A DNA stretch of 64,000 bases from Phycisphaeraceae bacterium. GTDB lineage: Bacteria; Planctomycetota; Phycisphaerae; Phycisphaerales; UBA1924. Position 1 is the first letter of the stretch. Each line of letters starts with the position of its first letter. The notes beneath the pieces are model-generated. The model had not been told where the DNA came from. It did not search any database and was given only the letters and a program-made list of their open reading frames with translations. The translations under genes were made by a program, and so were the position numbers. Below are positions 19,030 to 27,305 of this stretch, piece after piece. The stretch spans positions 1,550,001 through 1,614,000 of the forward strand of contig JAHBXF010000001.1 of NCBI GenBank assembly GCA_019636615.1, in the 5' to 3' direction.

Positions 19030-20628
19030 TCAGTTCAGGTCGCGGCAGAGCCACGTGCGGCTGCCGCCCATATCGATGGGCGTGGCCAGGTGCACGCGCA
19101 CGCCGGTGCCCAGGAGCCCGCGCGAGGCGCGGGCCTCGTCGGTGATGAGGTGCAGCACCGGCCCCTGACGGCCCTCGGCGGGTTTGAGAATGGGGAAGGC
19201 CAGCGCGAGAAGTTCGGCGTGGTCATCGGCCCATGACGCCGCGGAGAGGAGTTGGCTGATGGCCTCGCTGCCCTGGCGTGCGCCGCCCAGGCCCGCGGTG
19301 GCGGCGACGAGGTGCAGCACGCCCTGTTCGTCGGCGGCGAGTTCAACATCAGGGCAGTAAGGGCAGCGGGCGCGGAGCGTGGTCAGGCCGCCGAGGTGCT
19401 GCGCGAGTGTCTGCGTTGCTGCCGGCGCCTGTGGCACCGTGCGCTGTGGCGCGCCGGCGGGCTGGGTGCGAGGGCGTTGCTTGGTGTGCGTGTCGATGCC
19501 GCGCGGCGCGGCGGGCTGGGGCGCATGGCGCACCACCGGCGGGGGGGCCGGCGCTGCCGATGGCGCGGGGGCGGGCGAGCCCCAGCGGCTGGCGGTGAGT
19601 TCAAAGACGGCGGGTGTGTCGAGCGGGGCCGGGCCGCGGTAGAGCAGGGCCGTCGAGCACGAGCCGATCTTGGGCACCAGCGCGACAGAGTCGATCGAAC
19701 GCGAGAGGAAGGTCATCGCGGAGCGGCGGATCTTCTGCTCGGCCTCGGCGGCGGCCGCGGGCTCGGCGCCCATGATGGCGATGCCCAGCGACGCGCCCGA
19801 CGCGTTGGGTGAATCACCCTCCAGGCGCAGCCCGGCAGAGGCATCGGCCAGCATGTGCTTGAGCGTGCGGTAGCACGCCACCACGGCCATGTCGTCCGCG
19901 CCGGTGAGAAGGGTCATGCGCCCGACGCCCGCGTTGCGGGGCAGGTCGAGTTCCGCCGTGTCGTCGACGCGGATCATCAGGTGCGGCGCGACGCCCGAGG
20001 CGCGTGCGAGGGCTTCTTCGAGGTCGGCCGTGGGGCCGCCCGCACGCACGGCCACGGCCTGGCGCGAATCGGCGAAGACCACTTCGAGCGAGAGCGTGCC
20101 ACCCTGGATGCGCAGCAGCGCCACGGGTGACTGCGTTTCTTCGGCCACGTGGCGGGCATACTGCACCGCCCAGGCCGACGCGAGCACGGGCAGGTGCCCC
20201 AGCACCAGGCCCTCGATGCGCGTGCTGGCGGGCGATGGCGCGCTCTGTGCCGCGCGCGAGGCGGCGCGGTAGGGAACCGCCCCGGCGAGCAGCGCGTCGA
20301 GGTCTTCCTCGGGCGTGGTGCGGGGGCGTGCCGTGCGAGATGGCGATGGCGGTGTTGCAGGTGCCGGAGGGGCCGCGGGCGCCGGGGGGCGCGCGGCCGG
20401 CGCTTCGCCGGTGGTCGATGGGCCGATGGTGCGCAGCACATCGCCCGGCGCGGGCGCATCGTCGTTGAGAAAGAGGTCGGCCAGCGCGTCGTACTCGGCC
20501 TGCATCGAATCAGGAATGTTCAATGAAGGATCGTGCGCGCGTGCCGCGTCGCGCGCGCCCAGGGGCTTGGGCTCGGGCGTGCTGTCGCGGGCGGTTGGCG
20601 TGTTGGCGTGTGCGGTGGACTGGTTCAA
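19030..20628 (-). CDS. Partner of the ParA-CBM protein; possible degenerate MinD/FlhG-like protein
   Basis: This 532-residue protein has no clear named family. Residues 1-115 are disordered and Pro/Ala-rich. Residues 135-335 alternate strands and helices; G-H-L-P-V-L-A-S-A-W-A-V-Q-Y-A sits where a P-loop would be, and T-L-L-T-G-A-D-D-M-A-V-V-A-C-Y-R-T-L-K-H resembles the FlhG/MinD strand-helix that reads T-T-P-E-P-x-A-x-x-D-A-Y. This suggests a Rossmann-type ATPase relative that has lost Walker A (inference). A Pro-rich linker leads to a C-terminal domain with C-P-Y-C. It starts at TTG 20628, overlapping the stop of the ParA gene (TTGA), so the two are translationally coupled and probably work together. 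Confidence 0.6.
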   Translation of the reverse strand: MNQSTAHANTPTARDSTPEPKPLGARDAARAHDPSLNIPDSMQAEYDALADLFLNDDAPAPGDVLRTIGPSTTGEAPAARPPAPAAPPAPATPPSPSRTARPRTTPEEDLDALLAGAVPYRAASRAAQSAPSPASTRIEGLVLGHLPVLASAWAVQYARHVAEETQSPVALLRIQGGTLSLEVVFADSRQAVAVRAGGPTADLEEALARASGVAPHLMIRVDDTAELDLPRNAGVGRMTLLTGADDMAVVACYRTLKHMLADASAGLRLEGDSPNASGASLGIAIMGAEPAAAAEAEQKIRRSAMTFLSRSIDSVALVPKIGSCSTALLYRGPAPLDTPAVFELTASRWGSPAPAPSAAPAPPPVVRHAPQPAAPRGIDTHTKQRPRTQPAGAPQRTVPQAPAATQTLAQHLGGLTTLRARCPYCPDVELAADEQGVLHLVAATAGLGGARQGSEAISQLLSAASWADDHAELLALAFPILKPAEGRQGPVLHLITDEARASRGLLGTGVRVHLATPIDMGGSRTWLCRDLN

Positions 20629-22148
20629 GGTTGACCCACCCCCTCGGCGCTGGGCGATGATGTACGCGGGATCGCCCCCGCGCCGCTGACAGGTGATTGC
20701 TGACCGACGAGAACGACGCTGTTGGGTTCACCGAATGGGTTGAACTCGCAGATATCGTTGTACGGGTCGGCTGACCAGACACCGTCTACCAAGATCCGAT
20801 AATGATGCTTGCCGGGGGGAAGACGCAGGCAGACTTCATACACGCCCGCCTCGTGGTTGGCGCGCATGGTGTGCTGCGTGGGGGACCAGTTGTTGAACGT
20901 GCCGCACACCGCGACATTCGAGCCCACCGAGATGGGTTGAACAAAGAGCGTGCCCTGGTTTGTTTCGTGCGCGCCCAGCATGCGCGGCGTGGCGGGGTTG
21001 GCCGCCACTATCGCCACGGCCGGCACGCGCGGGGCCGTGTCGGCAGGGGTTGTGGTGCCCAGCGGCGAGAGGGCGGCGGGGGCGATGGGTTCGCCCGGGC
21101 TCTGCGCGGGCGAGTCTTGCCGGCCCAGCGCGATGCGCCGCAGCATCTGCGCGCGACGCGCGACATCTTCGGCGCGGCTCAGCGGCTTGGGCTCGTTGCC
21201 GACGGCACTTGCCGCCGGCGCGGCCTGCCCCTGCTGCCACGGCGCGCCCTGCGGCGCAGCGCCGTTCGCGGCGGCCGCCTGCGGCGATTCATACCCCTCG
21301 GGCTCGGCCGGTGCGTCGGCCTCGGTCAGCGAGGCCATGGATTCGGCGATGGCGGCATCGACCTGCCCGTGCACCTGCCAGTGCGTGATGACCCACTCGG
21401 CCAGGCGCGTGTAGTCGGCGCAGCCGCTCGAGGCGGGGGCGTAATCTACGATCGCCTGCCCGAAGGAGGCCGCTTCGCGCAGGTGTGTGTCGCGACGGAT
21501 GACCACAGGAATCACGCGCTCGCCGAAGCGGCGGTGAAGTTCGGCCAGGAGGTCGCGCGCCACGGGGTTGCCGTCGTCGTGGATCGTGGGCAGAATCCAC
21601 ACGGGGCGGTGGATGCCCAGTTTGCGGGCCAGCGTTTTGACGGTGTTCACCTGCCGAGTCGCGCCCTGCAGCGAGAAGAACGACGTTTCAACCGGGATGA
21701 GCACGACATCCGCGGCGACGAGCGCGTTGTAGGTGAGCAGGCCGATCGACGGGGCGCAGTCGATGCAGATGATGTCGTAGCCGCCGCCCAGCGAGTTGAT
21801 GACCTCGCTCACGCGGCGTTCTTTGTCGGGCAGGGCCGAGAGCATGCCGCGCGGGGCTTCGAGGCCCGCCAGACGCATGCGGCTGGGCGCAAGGTCGAGG
21901 TGCCGCATCGGCTTCCAGAGCAGGCGGGCGCTGTCGATGGGCTTGTTGCCCGCGGCCAGCATCGCATCGCCGATGTCCATGTCGACGCGCTGCTCGGGGA
22001 TGCCCATGCCCACAGCGCAGTGGCTCTGCGGGTCAAGGTCGATCAGCAGCGTGCGACGACCCTGGCGGGCCAGCAGCGCGGAGAGATTGATGGCGGTCGT
22101 GGTTTTCCCACACCCGCCCTTCTGATTGATGATCGCAATGGTCCGCAT
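20625..22148 (-). CDS. ParA/MinD-type ATPase fused to a glycogen-binding-like (CBM48/AMPK-beta) domain
   Basis: This 507-residue protein combines two known domains. Residues 1-260 are a ParA ATPase with the deviant Walker A K-G-G-C-G-K-T-T (10-17), switch I D-L-D-P-Q (37-41), and Y-D-I-I-C-I-D-C-A-P-S (124-134). A Pro/Ala-rich linker spans 265-395. Residues 398-482 match carbohydrate-binding module 48 / AMPK-beta: G-T-F-N-N-W-S-P (Trp421), L-P-P-G-K-H-H-Y-R-I-L-V-D-G-V-W (Trp458), D-P-Y-N, and N-P-F-G-E-P-N-S-V. Such domains bind glycogen or similar glucans. ParA proteins position DNA or protein cargo, so a cargo or scaffold linked to carbohydrate is plausible but unproven. The start at 22148 begins at the conserved M-R-T-I-A-I-I-N-Q-K-G. 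Confidence 0.85.
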   Translation of the reverse strand: MRTIAIINQKGGCGKTTTAINLSALLARQGRRTLLIDLDPQSHCAVGMGIPEQRVDMDIGDAMLAAGNKPIDSARLLWKPMRHLDLAPSRMRLAGLEAPRGMLSALPDKERRVSEVINSLGGGYDIICIDCAPSIGLLTYNALVAADVVLIPVETSFFSLQGATRQVNTVKTLARKLGIHRPVWILPTIHDDGNPVARDLLAELHRRFGERVIPVVIRRDTHLREAASFGQAIVDYAPASSGCADYTRLAEWVITHWQVHGQVDAAIAESMASLTEADAPAEPEGYESPQAAAANGAAPQGAPWQQGQAAPAASAVGNEPKPLSRAEDVARRAQMLRRIALGRQDSPAQSPGEPIAPAALSPLGTTTPADTAPRVPAVAIVAANPATPRMLGAHETNQGTLFVQPISVGSNVAVCGTFNNWSPTQHTMRANHEAGVYEVCLRLPPGKHHYRILVDGVWSADPYNDICEFNPFGEPNSVVLVGQQSPVSGAGAIPRTSSPSAEGVGQP

Positions 22149-22288
22149 GTGGCGACAGTCCCCGCTGAAGGTGCGAGCCCGCTCGAACACGCCGGCACGG
22201 GATCTCTGCCCCGATCCACCGGCACCCGCCAAAGCGCGGCACTCGATGGCCATATCGGACGGCTTTCTCCGCGTGCTTGAAACCTGAT

Positions 22289-23524
22289 TCAGGGGATGTC
22301 AATCCCCGGGGCAGGGTCCTGTAATCGAAGAGAGTTTACGGCCTGCTCCACCACCTCAACAGGTGGATTGTTCAAAATAATCGCCTGACCAGGGGAGGTT
22401 GGCACCACCAGACGCAAACGTCCACCGATCACCTTCTTGTCATCGTACATCCGCTGAACAATCACCTGGGCAGGGGGTACGTTCTTCACCCTGCCGGGCA
22501 GGCCCGCCCGAGCCAGCAGGTCTTCCACGAGTTGGGGGAGTTCAGGCGGGGCCAGGCGCAGTTCAACCGCGGTGCGCGTCGCGGCGAGGGTGCCCAGTCC
22601 CACGGCCTCGCCGTGTGAGAGCGGGGGGAGTTCGTTGGGGGGCGCCAGTTCGGGGATTGTTTCTATGGCGTGCCCGAAGGTGTGGCCCAGGTTGAGCAAG
22701 GCGCGCCCGCCGGCTTCATCGGGGGCGGTTTCTCGAACATCAGCGCCGACGAACCGGGCCTTCACCGCGATGTTGCGGTGAACAAGGGCCGCGCGCGCGT
22801 GGCTCTTGCCCATCAGGCAGTCATCAATGAGCGGGCCGATGTCGGCCAGCAACCCGGCCGGGGGCGGGCTTGTATCGCCCGCCAGCGGGGTCGACTCGAT
22901 CAGCGCGTGCTTGATGCACTCGGCCAGGCCCGCGCGCAGGTCGCGCGGCGGCAATGAATCGAGCGTGTCAACATCCGCGATCACCAGGCACGGCTGATGG
23001 AACGCGCCCACAAAGTTCTTGGCCAGCGCGTCGCCCACCTCAAGGTTGATACCCGTCTTGCCCCCCACCGAGGCATCAACCATTGAGAGAAGCGTGGTGG
23101 GGCACTGCACACAGGGAATGCCCCGCCGATAGGTCGCGGCGGCAAAGCCCGCGATGTCTCCCACCACTCCGCCCCCCAGGGCGATGAGCGGGTCGAAGCG
23201 TTCGAGGCGCGCCAGGGCGAGTTCATCAAGAATGGCCCGCCACGCGCTGATGCACTTGGCACGTTCAGAAGCAACGACGGGCACAAGCGACACGGCAAAG
23301 CCCGCCGCGGCGAGGGAGGTTTCGGCGGTTTCAACCGTGTGTGTGGGCAGAAGCGAGTCATACGCGAGGAGCGCGCGCCCGCTGCCGCGCGGCACGAGTG
23401 GCTTGAGGCGCGCCCCCAGCGAGGGCAACAGGCCGGGGCCGACCACAACGTCGTACGCCTCACCCCGGGCTTCCGGCCCGCCCGGGTGGACGCGCTGGAT
23501 GAACGGGGCGGGCGGGGGCGTCAT
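22289..23524 (-). CDS. aroB: 3-dehydroquinate synthase
   Basis: This 411-residue enzyme of the shikimate pathway converts DAHP to 3-dehydroquinate using NAD and a metal ion. The family core is complete: G-G-G-V-V-G-D-I-A-G-F-A-A-A-T-Y-R-R-G, P-T-T-L-L-S-M-V-D-A-S-V-G-G-K-T-G-I-N, G-L-A-E-C-I-K-H, the zinc-ligand N-L-G-H-T-F-G-H-A-I-E, and L-S-H-G-E-A-V-G. The ATG at 23524 overlaps the stop of rsfS (ATGA), which decides it over a longer in-frame start. The protein is slightly longer than usual (about 360), owing to a small insert near residues 225-245 and an extended N-terminus. Confidence 0.96.
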   Translation of the reverse strand: MTPPPAPFIQRVHPGGPEARGEAYDVVVGPGLLPSLGARLKPLVPRGSGRALLAYDSLLPTHTVETAETSLAAAGFAVSLVPVVASERAKCISAWRAILDELALARLERFDPLIALGGGVVGDIAGFAAATYRRGIPCVQCPTTLLSMVDASVGGKTGINLEVGDALAKNFVGAFHQPCLVIADVDTLDSLPPRDLRAGLAECIKHALIESTPLAGDTSPPPAGLLADIGPLIDDCLMGKSHARAALVHRNIAVKARFVGADVRETAPDEAGGRALLNLGHTFGHAIETIPELAPPNELPPLSHGEAVGLGTLAATRTAVELRLAPPELPQLVEDLLARAGLPGRVKNVPPAQVIVQRMYDDKKVIGGRLRLVVPTSPGQAIILNNPPVEVVEQAVNSLRLQDPAPGIDIP

Positions 23525-23976
23525 CGGGGGCGTTCCTCGACGGGCTTGCCGAGCCCGGCCATGTCTCGCTTGATCTGGTCGGGGCGTTCCCACGCCAGAC
23601 GGGGCGCATCGCCCCAGAGCATCTCAAGGTCGTAGTGCGTGCGCGTGGAGGGCTCGAAGAGGTGGACGACAACATCGACAAAGTCGGCGAGCAGCCAGGT
23701 GGCGCGGTCGTCGGTGCTGCTGTGGAAGGTGCGCATGCCGCGCGACGAGCCGAGTTCTTCGACGTGCATGAGCGCGGAGCGCATCTGCCGGTCTGAGGTG
23801 CCCGTGCCGATGATGATGAAGTCGGTGACCTGGCTCATGCCGGTGACATCGAGCAATAGGATGTCGGAGCATTTGTCGTCGTGCAGCATCCGCGCGACAT
23901 CAATGGCAAAGGCCCGCGCGAGGGCGGGGTCGGTGCGGGCCGGGCGGGATGGGGCTGGCTGGGGATCTTGCGTCAT
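23521..23976 (-). CDS. rsfS: Ribosomal silencing factor RsfS (YbeB/Iojap)
   Basis: This 151-residue protein has the full Iojap/YbeB pattern: D-I-L-L-L-D-V-T-G-M-S-Q-V-T-D-F-I-I-I-G-T-G-T-S-D-R-Q-M, then the D-F-V-D-V-V-V-H-L-F block and Y-D-L-E-M-L-W-G-D-A. RsfS binds ribosomal protein uL14 and blocks subunit joining during starvation. It heads the minus-strand run rsfS-aroB and overlaps aroB by four bases. TACCCT sits nine bases before the ATG with no Shine-Dalgarno sequence. Residues 1-20 are a Pro-rich extension. Confidence 0.94.
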   Translation of the reverse strand: MTQDPQPAPSRPARTDPALARAFAIDVARMLHDDKCSDILLLDVTGMSQVTDFIIIGTGTSDRQMRSALMHVEELGSSRGMRTFHSSTDDRATWLLADFVDVVVHLFEPSTRTHYDLEMLWGDAPRLAWERPDQIKRDMAGLGKPVEERPR

Positions 23977-23985
23977 TCGTGCACA

Positions 23986-23991
23986 AGGGTA
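23986..23991 (-). promoter_or_regulatory. -10 box of the rsfS-aroB transcript
   Basis: TACCCT on the minus strand, nine bases before the rsfS ATG, predicts a leaderless or near-leaderless message. No clear -35 box is seen. Confidence 0.5.
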
Positions 23992-24080
23992 GGGGGGCGG
24001 GGCGACCGGGCGGCAGAGGGCCGCATCAGGCCGCGCGGCCTTGCTGGGCCCGCCGGCCGCCTCGGCACATCAGAGTGAAA

Positions 24081-24316
24081 GGCCGGAAGCGGGCGGAGAG
24101 CCGATGCCTCTTGCTGAAAGAGGGCAGGGGGAGTGCCGCGACGGATCAATACTCGTGCAGCCTCACCCCTCGCGCGGCCCGCCTCTCGCACTTGATCGAT
24201 CCTGACCAGTCGCTCTGTCAAGGATGAAGATCATGGGAATGGCGGAAGGAACCCATCGCGCGTGATGGCGTGGGAAGTGGTTCAACACCGATCGCCGGAG
24301 GAACCGGCGATCGGTG
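24081..24316. repeat. Island repeat block, copy 1
   Basis: About 236 bases, closely matching 29035-29305: both begin with the same gccgatgcctcttgctgaa segment and end in the same hairpin. They share a core with the blocks at 24927 and 27306 (cgGTTGATC-like words, a TCAAGGATG-like word, then GGATGGAAGGAA-like sequence). None encodes a protein I can recognise. Confidence 0.75.
24286..24316. repeat. Hairpin repeat H1, copy 1 (perfect)
   Basis: A perfect 13-base-pair stem, CACCGATCGCCGG with its complement, closes the five-base loop AGGAA. Other copies are at 25108, 28261, 29275 and 54738. It lacks a following T-run, so it is not a standard terminator. Confidence 0.85.
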
Positions 24317-24556
24317 GCACGTATTCACATTCTCTAACGTTGGCGGCACCCGCCGTAGAAGCGGGCTGTGTGGTGGGAAGGTGTGTGTCGGGCAGCATGC
24401 CGTGTGCTTTGGCCTCTCAGGCCGCAGGCCTGTACGTGAGTAGCCGGGCGTGGAGCGAGCCCGCGAGCGATACCCCCCGGAAGCGAACCCCAAACCACCA
24501 CGACCCTGTAGGGGTCGTCGAGCGGTAGGCCTGGTGCCGCTGCATTCGTGTGCCGT

Positions 24557-24577
24557 GGTATGGCGCTTCGCCATGCC
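24557..24577. repeat. Palindromic repeat H3, copy 1
   Basis: GGTATGGCG and CGCCATGCC pair around CTT. An almost identical copy lies at 24713-24733, and diverged forms at about 53020-53050 and 53203-53225. Confidence 0.7.
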
Positions 24578-24657
24578 GCACGAGCGTGTATCTTCGTGGC
24601 ATCGCCCTTCTGGGCGATGGGATTGCGTGATTGCTTGCATGACGTTACAATTGCTGT

Positions 24658-24707
24658 GCCGCTGCATTTGGGGTACCGCTGCATTTGGGGTACCGCTGCA
24701 TTCGGGT
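24658..24707. repeat. 17-base tandem repeat, three units
   Basis: The unit accgctgcatttggggt occurs twice in full and once with changes, directly before the second H3 palindrome. Confidence 0.8.
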
Positions 24708-24712
24708 GCCGC

Positions 24713-24733
24713 GGTATGGCGCTTCGCCATGCC
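24713..24733. repeat. Palindromic repeat H3, copy 2
   Basis: Same palindrome as 24557-24577, in the same flanking context (a gctgcattcg word just before it). Confidence 0.7.
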
Positions 24734-24932
24734 GCGCGAGCGGTTATGTCATTACATAGATGCCGTATCACGTGTCGCGCCGTCTTCGGCCCCAACGGGG
24801 CCGCGGGTTGTAGCCACGCGGTGCAGCGCGGGTCGCCGACAGGCGACCCAAGCACAACCCGTGGACGGCCGCGCATTGAGTCTATTCTGCCCCGGAGGGG
24901 CAGAGGAGGCGTGCGTCAGCGCGGCTGCTCAC

Positions 24933-24963
24933 CACTGCACGCGCCGAAGATGGCGGTGCAGTG
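24933..24963. repeat. Hairpin repeat H2, copy 1
   Basis: CACTGCAC and GTGCAGTG pair, extended by CGCC/GGCG past one bulged base. The same element recurs at 27312-27342 and, inverted, at 53127-53156. Confidence 0.75.
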
Positions 24964-25107
24964 GCACGGTTTGTCGCTCCGGCTGACGTTTCGTGCAACT
25001 CGTCGCGAGCGGTTGATCGGCTGTGATCTACCCCACTGCCAAGGGTGGGTATCCTGAAAAGGATGGAAGGAAACCAGCGTGCGTGAGGGCGGGGAAGGTG
25101 TATCGGC

Positions 25108-25138
25108 CGCAGATCGCCGGAGGAACCGACGATCGGAG
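25108..25138. repeat. Hairpin repeat H1, copy 2 (diverged)
   Basis: Same loop AGGAA and right length as the perfect copies, but with several stem mismatches. Confidence 0.65.
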
Positions 25139-25195
25139 GCACGAACTCTCAATCTGAAGTGATCGATGCCACCCGCCGATTGGTGCCATCCGCCC

Positions 25196-25819
25196 CTATC
25201 GAGACCTGTCCAACGCGAATGACCACCTTGCTTCAGGCTCTGAAGCTACTACACTCATCTGATCTTCGGTTACCCTAAAAACACGGGAAGTTATTGTCCG
25301 AAGAGCATCTTGATCAAGAGTCAGATCAAAGACCACGAGATCGCGATGATGGACAAATTGCTGACCACTTGGCACAGACGCTATTGTGATCGTTCTACCT
25401 TCAGCATCAACGCTCGTGCTATTAACGAAGGACTTTGGTGGATGATCTCTCACAAACTGACTTGCCTTATACACCCGCAGGGGCTTACCGTCATTCGTAT
25501 AATTAATTACATCACGACTCCGCAAGCCAAACGACAACGCATCTACTCTATCTCTATTAATGACACCCGAAGAGCCCTGAGTGAACTCGTAAGCCACCCA
25601 AATTGTATGGCGGCCATGATGCGAAGTTACCCGGGCTTCAATGGGCCGAAACGACAACGCATCTGTCGTGTCGAGGAACCGCATGCGTACGGCGGGGCCT
25701 CTATCCACCAATCGGTATGTCTTTGTCTGACTCTGAGCACAACCGCTGAAAATTGCGAGCACAGCCAATGTCAGCACCAACGCAATCAACACTGTGCCAC
25801 GTTTCGCAGTCAGGCCCAT
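25196..25819 (-). CDS. Lipoprotein next to the RHS tip; candidate immunity protein
   Basis: This 207-residue protein has a lipoprotein-type signal: a basic start, a long hydrophobic stretch and a lipobox-like I-F-S-G-C. It should therefore sit in the membrane facing the periplasm. The mature part is a beta-rich domain that I cannot name. It is clearly paralogous to the lipoprotein at 27601-28206: both share an S-x-R-P-I-x-A strand, H-x-x-x-x-x-Y-E-F, and a C-terminal E-A-x-W-(S/T)-F. It lies just downstream of the RHS tip with a metalloprotease-like toxin domain, the usual place of an immunity gene. The ATG at 25819 follows AAGGAGAGG. GC content is lower than in core genes, suggesting transfer. 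Confidence 0.7.
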   Translation of the reverse strand: MGLTAKRGTVLIALVLTLAVLAIFSGCAQSQTKTYRLVDRGPAVRMRFLDTTDALSFRPIEARVTSHHGRHTIWVAYEFTQGSSGVINRDRVDALSFGLRSRDVINYTNDGKPLRVYKASQFVRDHPPKSFVNSTSVDAEGRTITIASVPSGQQFVHHRDLVVFDLTLDQDALRTITSRVFRVTEDQMSVVASEPEARWSFALDRSR

Positions 25820-25981
25820 TTCATTCCTCTCCTTGGCGACCACTGCAGAGTAGTCAATTGTTAAGATTGAAATATCGAAAACGCATCCGATATATCAGAC
25901 GAAGCACGAAAACAATAGAAACGATGCATTTGTCTCAAGCAAGTAACACTTCGGGCAGGACGGGAGCGTCCTACAACCTAA

Positions 25982-27001
25982 CTAGTGCATGACAATATCA
26001 AAGACATGGTCAAATGTCTGCAAGGGTGGGTACATTTTGTCACAACTGTCATAGCGCGCACTGTCGCCGCCGTGATTTTCCCATAAGGAGCTACACGATG
26101 AACATGCTTGGATGCAGACGTCTTTATAGCTATTGCCATCGTTGCTATAGGCTTCCACCTCGTCGCGGATACACTGTACACGATTATGATTTTCGAGTTT
26201 AATATATTTCCTATAGCCACCACTTCCGCCGCCATGTCGCTGGATTCCCTCTGCAAACTGCCTGGCATGAATCATCTCGTGCATCAGAGTGTTGCATATG
26301 TCGCCACAGTCGCCATTTGATGAATCGTGCTGCCAACAAATTCTAATTCTGTCATAGTCTCGTCCCGGTAAGGCATACCCACACGTTTCCTTGGGGCAAT
26401 CGCTATCGCCTGGGTTCGCGCAACGCACTGAAGGCAATGGACGCCCTGCTCGCTGAATGCGTTCCTGCTCGGCTTTGATTCGCGGCTGTTCGAAACAACG
26501 CTGAAGCGCTTCTTGACACGATGTATACGATGGAAACCAAGGTGCCAACCCCATCGGATCGGTCGCCCACACCGGCATAGACCCCACATATTCATACACA
26601 CTCATGCCGTCCACGTACCCCAGCGGGTCCCTGCGGTTCCACCTTCCCATCTCGCTGACAAGCACCCGGTGGCGCACGTGCCACTGGGCCGTGGCCGGGT
26701 CGTACTCGTACCCCGCGTAGCCGCGCCGGTTGTGCAGCCTGCTGACGCTGCCGCGGCCGTGGCTGGTCCACAGCGCCCAGTCCGCGTGCCCCTGCACCAG
26801 GGCTCGGTCCGCGCTGTCCACCACGCCGTCGCGGTTGATGTCAAGATCGACGGCCAATGCCCCAACGCCGTAGTCGTTGTAATCGTCCCAGTCCTGCGGG
26901 TCGAACCCATCGCACACGCCATCGCGGTTCACATCGCCCGCCGCGTACACCGTGGGCACGCCTTTGGCTTCCGGCTTGGGGATGTCTCGTGCGAGCATCA
27001 T
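25982..27001 (-). CDS. RHS tip protein with C-terminal zincin-like toxin domain
   Basis: This 339-residue protein lacks the long YD-repeat shell of full RHS proteins. In order it has dockerin-like calcium motifs D-V-N-R-D-G-V-C-D (23-31) and D-I-N-R-D-G-V-V-D (54-62), the RHS core (about 97-151) with R-R-D-P-L-G-Y-V-D-G and the terminal D-P-M-G-L cleavage-site motif, then a variable C-terminal domain. That domain has H-E-M-I-H at 241-245 and D-E-V-E-A-Y at 280-285, the H-E-x-x-H plus downstream Glu layout of zinc metalloproteases, and 13 cysteines. Base composition falls sharply after the D-P-M-G-L motif, as expected for a swapped toxin tip. No signal peptide is seen, so it may be a silent orphan tip. 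Confidence 0.8.
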   Translation of the reverse strand: MMLARDIPKPEAKGVPTVYAAGDVNRDGVCDGFDPQDWDDYNDYGVGALAVDLDINRDGVVDSADRALVQGHADWALWTSHGRGSVSRLHNRRGYAGYEYDPATAQWHVRHRVLVSEMGRWNRRDPLGYVDGMSVYEYVGSMPVWATDPMGLAPWFPSYTSCQEALQRCFEQPRIKAEQERIQRAGRPLPSVRCANPGDSDCPKETCGYALPGRDYDRIRICWQHDSSNGDCGDICNTLMHEMIHARQFAEGIQRHGGGSGGYRKYIKLENHNRVQCIRDEVEAYSNDGNSYKDVCIQACSSCSSLWENHGGDSARYDSCDKMYPPLQTFDHVFDIVMH

Positions 27002-27021
27002 GATGCAGCGGTCCGGACGGC

Positions 27022-27050
27022 AGGTTAGCCGAGATGGGGTTGCCGGTCAA
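27022..27050 (-). promoter_or_regulatory. Promoter of the RHS tip cassette (head 1)
   Basis: On the minus strand TTGACC (27045-27050) and TAACCT (27022-27027) are separated by 17 bases, 20 bases before the ATG. The same arrangement is retained in the second cassette at 28412-28440. Confidence 0.65.
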
Positions 27051-27305
27051 TCGAGCGCACTTCTCGGGCGTTCGTGTGGAATCTACTCCTGGCCCGAGCG
27101 TGGCATGGCCAAGGGCCTGACGCGGCAGCCAATCATCGCGCGGCTCTCAGAGAGAGCCGTTCCACCAACAAGCCGCGAAGCCGCGCGTGGTTGCACCCAT
27201 CTTCGCATCGAACTCGGAGGAACCGAATTCGATTGCATTAAGTGACTGGAGATTGGTCGCCCAAGCACCACCCTCCGGTCCGCAGCGCGAGTCGTGGGCT
27301 CGGGT

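Larger units (their letters stand above)
24927..25138. repeat. Island repeat block, copy 2
   Basis: It begins with the H2 hairpin (24933-24963), passes through the shared core (gcgagcggttgatcgg ... ggatggaaggaaacca) and ends in a diverged H1 hairpin. It corresponds to 27306-27520. It ends about 60 bases beyond the stop of the lipoprotein gene at 25196. Confidence 0.75.
23992..25195. other. Repeat-rich gene-free stretch of about 1.2 kb
   Basis: I see no convincing gene here. The stretch holds two large repeat blocks, two hairpin families and a 17-base tandem repeat, listed separately. 24360-24540 has no assigned content; it reads like worn-down mobile-element flank, but I cannot name the element. 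Confidence 0.6.

Noticed and set aside
24286-24316. H1 hairpin as an intrinsic terminator
   Set aside because: No T-run on either side, and other copies sit between a promoter and a gene or far from any stop.
24218-24876. Several overlapping open frames on both strands
   Set aside because: They consist of translated palindromes and tandem repeats, with no family similarity.
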